Origin: an uncultured Thiotrichaceae bacterium
GTDB lineage: Bacteria; Pseudomonadota; Gammaproteobacteria; Thiotrichales; Thiotrichaceae
NCBI GenBank assembly: GCA_937931765.1
Contig: CALHAO010000435.1
Location: forward strand, 1 to 9,680
DNA: 9,680 nucleotides
Reading direction: 5' to 3'
The notes under the pieces are model-generated. The model was not told the DNA's origin and did not search any database. It worked only from the letters and a program-made list of their open reading frames with translations. A program made the position numbers and the translations under genes. Shown one piece after another: positions 7,217 through 9,680 of the stretch (positions within the stretch are counted from its first letter, which is position 1; each line of letters opens with the position of its first letter).

Positions 7217-8674
7217 CTAAACCCGGTAATTAGGCGCTTCCTTAGTAATCGTCACATCATGCACATGCGACTCCTTCATACCCGCACCCGTGATCCGCAC
7301 AAACTGCGGCTTGGTACGCATTTCCCGCAAATTATGACAGCCCACATACCCCATACTCGCACGCACCCCGCCCATCAGTTGATGAATAATCGGTGACAAC
7401 GCGCCCTTAAACGGCACACGCCCCTCAATACCTTCCGGTACTAACTTATCGGCGGCATTCTCAGACTCCTGAAAATAACGGTCACTGGAACCCTGCGCCA
7501 TCGCGCCTAAAGACCCCATGCCACGATACGACTTATACGACCGCCCCTGGAATAGCTCAACTTCACCTGGCGCTTCTTCGGTACCGGCGAACAAACCACC
7601 CAACATCACCAGATTCGCACCCGCCGCCAATGATTTAGCAATATCACCGGAAAAACGAATACCACCATCAGCAATCAGAGGTACACCCGTACCTTCCAAT
7701 GCCTTAGCCACATTCATAACCGCCGTTACCTGCGGCACACCGACACCCGCTACCAGACGTGTGGTACAAATCGACCCCGGCCCGATGCCGACTTTCACCG
7801 CATCAGCACCCGCCTCGACTAAGGCCAAAGCCGCTTCTGCTGTCGCAATATTACCGCCAATCACTTGTACATCCGGATAATTCTGTTTGACCCAGCTAAT
7901 CCGATCCAGCACACCCTGAGAATGACCATGTGCAGTATCCACCACCAACACATCAACGTCCGCCTCAACTAAAGCGGCAACGCGTTGTTCTGTACTGTGA
8001 CCGACACCAACTGCAGCACCAACACGCAAACGTTCCAGTTTATCTTTGCTCGCATTGGGATAGTCAGTGGATTTCTGAATATCTTTAACAGTGATCAGAC
8101 CACGCAGCTTGAAAGCACTGTTTACCACTAACACTTTCTCGATACGGTTTTTATGTAATAACTGTTCAATTTCTTTCTTACTGGCACCTTCCTCTACAGT
8201 CACCAAACGTTCTTTTGGTGTCATAATACTACTGACAGGCTCATCCATATGTGTTTCAAACCGTAGATCACGGCTGGTAACGATACCAAGTAAGTCATCA
8301 CCATCAACTACCGGCACACCAGAGATATTATTGGCACGGGTCAGTTCCATAACTTCACGGATCGTCGTATCAACACCTACTGTGATCGGGTCTTTAATAA
8401 TTCCACTTTCATATTTTTTTACCATTCTGACTTGATCAGCCTGCTGATCAATAGTCATATTTTTGTGAATAATACCCATGCCACCTTCTTGGGCTAACGC
8501 GATAGCCAGACGCGCTTCAGTCACCGTGTCCATCGCTGAGGATATCAAAGGGATGTTTAATCTGATGGTGCGGGTGAGCTGAGCCTGCAAGTCTGTTTCC
8601 GCAGGCATCACTGTTGAGTGAGCGGGTAACAGCAGAACATCATCAAAGGTGAGTGCTTCCTGAAGAATGCGCAT
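7217..8674 (-). CDS. guaB: inosine-5'-monophosphate dehydrogenase
   Basis: GuaB oxidises IMP to XMP with NAD+, the committed step to guanine nucleotides, and feeds XMP to GuaA encoded next to it. The 485 residues compare with 488 in E. coli. The N-terminus MRILQEALTFDDVLLLPAHS is typical. Two CBS domains, the nucleotide-sensing Bateman module, occupy about residues 92-205 and interrupt the TIM barrel. The catalytic loop GPGSICTTR carries Cys303, which forms the thioimidate intermediate. YRGMGSLGAM and the RYFQ flap follow. The start at 8674 has no strong Shine-Dalgarno. A second ATG four bases upstream (8678) opens only an 11-codon frame in another phase. A good sigma70-type promoter lies just upstream. 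A long inverted repeat follows the gene. Confidence 0.98.
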   Translation of the reverse strand: MRILQEALTFDDVLLLPAHSTVMPAETDLQAQLTRTIRLNIPLISSAMDTVTEARLAIALAQEGGMGIIHKNMTIDQQADQVRMVKKYESGIIKDPITVGVDTTIREVMELTRANNISGVPVVDGDDLLGIVTSRDLRFETHMDEPVSSIMTPKERLVTVEEGASKKEIEQLLHKNRIEKVLVVNSAFKLRGLITVKDIQKSTDYPNASKDKLERLRVGAAVGVGHSTEQRVAALVEADVDVLVVDTAHGHSQGVLDRISWVKQNYPDVQVIGGNIATAEAALALVEAGADAVKVGIGPGSICTTRLVAGVGVPQVTAVMNVAKALEGTGVPLIADGGIRFSGDIAKSLAAGANLVMLGGLFAGTEEAPGEVELFQGRSYKSYRGMGSLGAMAQGSSDRYFQESENAADKLVPEGIEGRVPFKGALSPIIHQLMGGVRASMGYVGCHNLREMRTKPQFVRITGAGMKESHVHDVTITKEAPNYRV

Positions 8675-8707
8675 ACATTTTGTCCGGTTCTAGATAGGAG
8701 GCAAGTT

Positions 8708-8736
8708 ATTATAGGGTTTGACCTCGGCACGGTAAA
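8708..8736 (-). promoter_or_regulatory. predicted sigma70 promoter of guaB
   Basis: On the minus strand, TTTACC (8736-8731) and a perfect TATAAT (8713-8708) are separated by 17 bases. Transcription would start near 8701, giving a leader of about 27 nt before the guaB ATG at 8674. It overlaps a candidate promoter on the opposite strand. Confidence 0.55.
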
Positions 8737-8746
8737 CTGCTATCAC
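8718..8746 (+). promoter_or_regulatory. candidate promoter of the small exported protein gene
   Basis: TTGACC (8718-8723) and TATCAC (8741-8746) are separated by 17 bases. Transcription would start near 8753, about 46 nt before the ATG at 8799. The -35 box is good and the -10 box is mediocre. The region overlaps the guaB promoter, so RNA polymerase could probably not occupy both at once. Confidence 0.35.
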
Positions 8747-8785
8747 TATACACTTACAAGATATTTGTATTTTTTATCATAATCT

Positions 8786-8793
8786 GGGAGGAG
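8786..8793 (+). promoter_or_regulatory. strong Shine-Dalgarno of the small exported protein gene
   Basis: GGGAGGAG, with the GGAGG core seven bases before the ATG at 8799, is the best ribosome-binding site in the window. It fixes the start of the small gene and suggests efficient translation. Confidence 0.85.
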
Positions 8794-8798
8794 AACAG

Positions 8799-9173
8799 AT
8801 GAAACTGAAGGTATTTTTAGCAGGTTTAGCCCTGTGTATGTCAACATCAACGTTTGCAGCAGACGCACCTACACTGAAAGAAGGGGTAGATGCTGGTGTA
8901 AAAACAGCCATAGAATCGGCACTTGCAGCCAACAAAGCTGCACAAGAAGCTGATGTCGAATGGATCTGGGCTAACCCGGTGGACGATATTTGGGAAAAAA
9001 CCAGAGGCTTAATGAGCAGCAGCAGAATTCTTGAGCAGGCGATTGAGTTAGCGAATGATGGCAAAAATGAAGCCGCTATCAGAGCAGCCAACTACATTGA
9101 GAATGCAGCTAAGCAAGGTTTGGAACAGGCGAAGCTAATTCCAAAAGCTGGCCCTGCTCAATACGGCCTGTAA
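8799..9173 (+). CDS. small exported helical protein, possibly SoxXA-binding-like
   Basis: A 124-residue protein with a clear Sec signal peptide: MKLK, a hydrophobic stretch, then STFA before ADAP, so cleavage is likely after Ala20. The mature part of about 104 residues should be periplasmic. It is alanine-rich and mostly helical, with a Trp-containing centre (EWIWANPVDDIW) and a helical part with regularly spaced Ala, Glu and Lys, in which LEQAIELANDGKNEAAIRAA and QGLEQAK recall small SoxXA-binding (SoxK) proteins of sulfur oxidisers. That likeness is from memory and tentative; no other sox gene is visible, and the function is unknown. The mature part has no cysteine, so no haem or disulfide role is evident. 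The gene has a strong ribosome-binding site, its own candidate promoter and a clear terminator, so it looks like a well-expressed single-gene unit between guaB and xseA. Confidence 0.85.
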   Translation: MKLKVFLAGLALCMSTSTFAADAPTLKEGVDAGVKTAIESALAANKAAQEADVEWIWANPVDDIWEKTRGLMSSSRILEQAIELANDGKNEAAIRAANYIENAAKQGLEQAKLIPKAGPAQYGL

Positions 9174-9188
9174 GTAGTCTAAGTAGCT
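9171..9188 (+). repeat. short tandem repeat carrying two in-frame stops
   Basis: TAAGTAGTC (9171-9179) is followed directly by TAAGTAGCT (9180-9188). Both copies start with TAA in the frame of the small gene, so a second stop lies nine bases after the first. This may be a back-up stop or a chance duplication. Confidence 0.5.
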
Positions 9189-9202
9189 AAAATTATCCCC
9201 TG

Positions 9203-9216
9203 CATCTGAGCAGATG
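9203..9216. other. small palindrome downstream of the small gene
   Basis: CATCTG (9203-9208) and CAGATG (9211-9216) are perfect complements around two bases; in RNA the tip would open to a four-base loop. It lies between the stop codon and the main terminator and could protect the mRNA 3' end. There is no T-tract after it. Confidence 0.4.
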
Positions 9217-9233
9217 TTCAGAAGTAATACTTA

Positions 9234-9268
9234 AAAGAACCGGGTTATCGTTACTGCCCGGTTTTTTT
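9234..9268 (+). terminator. intrinsic terminator of the small exported protein gene
   Basis: AACCGGG (9238-9244) pairs with CCCGGTT (9257-9263) around a 12-nt loop, and seven T residues run from 9262 to 9268. Upstream AAAAG can extend the stem against the T-run. This is the clearest intrinsic terminator in the window and isolates the small gene from xseA. Confidence 0.9.
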
Positions 9269-9323
9269 ATGAGCAAATCATATCCCCCTAACATACTGTA
9301 TAGCAGCCGGAAGCATTCACATT

Positions 9324-9680
9324 ATGGCAGCACAACGCCTCGTCCTCAGCGTCACCCAACTTAATAACGAAGTCAGCCAATTACTCACTCAGGGTTTTCC
9401 GTCCCTTTGGATTGAAGGCGAAGTATCAAACTTATCCCGCCCGCGTTCCGGCCATTTATATTTATCACTGAAAGATAAACAAGCACAGTTACGTTGCGCC
9501 ATGTTTCGGGCCAAGGCTATGCAAAGCGGCATCACCCTTGAAAACGGCATGAACATTATTGCCAGAGGACGGGTGGGTTTGTACGAACCCCGTGGCGACT
9601 ATCAGTTCATTATTGATAAAGTGGAAGAGGCGGGAGAAGGTGCATTACAACGACAGTTTGAAGCACTGAAAAAACAGCTG
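9324..9680 (+). CDS. xseA: exodeoxyribonuclease VII large subunit, 5' part
   Basis: XseA is the large, catalytic subunit of exonuclease VII, which with XseB degrades single-stranded DNA from both ends in DNA repair. Only the first 119 codons are present; the gene runs off the right edge with the frame still open, so the nuclease domain (full proteins are about 400-460 residues) is outside the window. The visible part is the N-terminal OB-fold: LSVTQLNNEV, then FPSLWIEGEVSNLSRPRSGH, LYLSLKD and AMFR, RGRVGLYEPRGDYQFII, and VEEAGEGALQRQFEALKKQL, all typical of the family. The ATG at 9324 gives the usual N-terminus; CGGAAG about 12 bases upstream is a weak ribosome-binding site. xseA divergent from guaBA is a known gammaproteobacterial arrangement, here with one extra small gene between. 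Confidence 0.96.
   Translation, partial: MAAQRLVLSVTQLNNEVSQLLTQGFPSLWIEGEVSNLSRPRSGHLYLSLKDKQAQLRCAMFRAKAMQSGITLENGMNIIARGRVGLYEPRGDYQFIIDKVEEAGEGALQRQFEALKKQL

Noticed and set aside
7518..7880. Long open frame on the plus strand inside guaB, and similar antisense frames in cysS, recJ, guaA and the small gene.
   Set aside because: They mirror strongly conserved genes on the other strand and have no recognisable domains or translation signals.
8668..8678. A second ATG at 8678, four bases upstream of the guaB start, opening an 11-codon overlapping frame.
   Set aside because: No ribosome-binding site or conserved peptide supports it as a regulatory upstream ORF.
8771..8783. TATCAT and CATAAT as alternative -10 boxes for the small gene.
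   Set aside because: They would start transcription within or next to the Shine-Dalgarno at 8786-8793, and no adequate -35 box is correctly spaced.
1..9680. Looked for CRISPR arrays, tRNA or rRNA genes, transposase genes, phage genes and riboswitches.
   Set aside because: No regularly spaced repeats, tRNA-like folds, transposase motifs or recognisable aptamer was found by eye.

Overview
The window reads as a housekeeping stretch of a gammaproteobacterial chromosome, at moderate G+C (judged by eye). CysS, GuaA, GuaB, RecJ and XseA all have the lengths and motifs of the gammaproteobacterial proteins. The guaBA cluster lies divergent from xseA with one small gene between, a variant of an arrangement known from E. 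coli. A Thiotrichales or Methylophaga-like host is a guess from overall impression, not a demonstrated assignment. I see no phage gene, transposase gene, tRNA, rRNA or CRISPR array.

Layout from left to right. cysS (cysteinyl-tRNA synthetase, +) is followed almost at once by a membrane class III adenylate cyclase with a periplasmic 7TMR-DISM-type sensor (+). The cyclase 3' end overlaps the 3' end of recJ (-) by 27 bp. After a 192-bp gap come guaA (-) and, upstream of it in the same direction, guaB (-), which together make GMP from IMP. The 156-bp guaB-guaA spacer is largely filled by a long inverted repeat. A 124-bp divergent promoter region separates guaB from a small exported protein gene (+), which resembles the SoxXA-binding (SoxK) type only tentatively. 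A clear intrinsic terminator follows it, then the first 119 codons of xseA (+), which is cut by the window edge.

The points most worth a second look are these. (1) The ATG that opens the adenylate cyclase has no ribosome-binding site, and it sits inside the right arm of a perfect 13-bp inverted repeat. The same frame continues upstream and encodes a convincing signal peptide ending in a lipobox-like LSC, but it holds no ATG, GTG or TTG. This suggests a non-canonical start or a damaged start. (2) A nearly perfect 23-bp inverted repeat around a structured 34-nt core lies between guaB and guaA. It looks like a REP/MITE-type dispersed element, and its only two imperfections are G-U pairs in RNA of the strand opposite guaBA. 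(3) A strong terminator hairpin after guaA has G-U pairs placed so that it folds properly only in the guaBA transcript. (4) The small exported protein between guaB and xseA has no firm family.

No stretch longer than 300 bases is without a gene. The gaps are 1-50, 5291-5482, 7061-7216, 8675-8798 and 9174-9323; the signals I see in them are listed.
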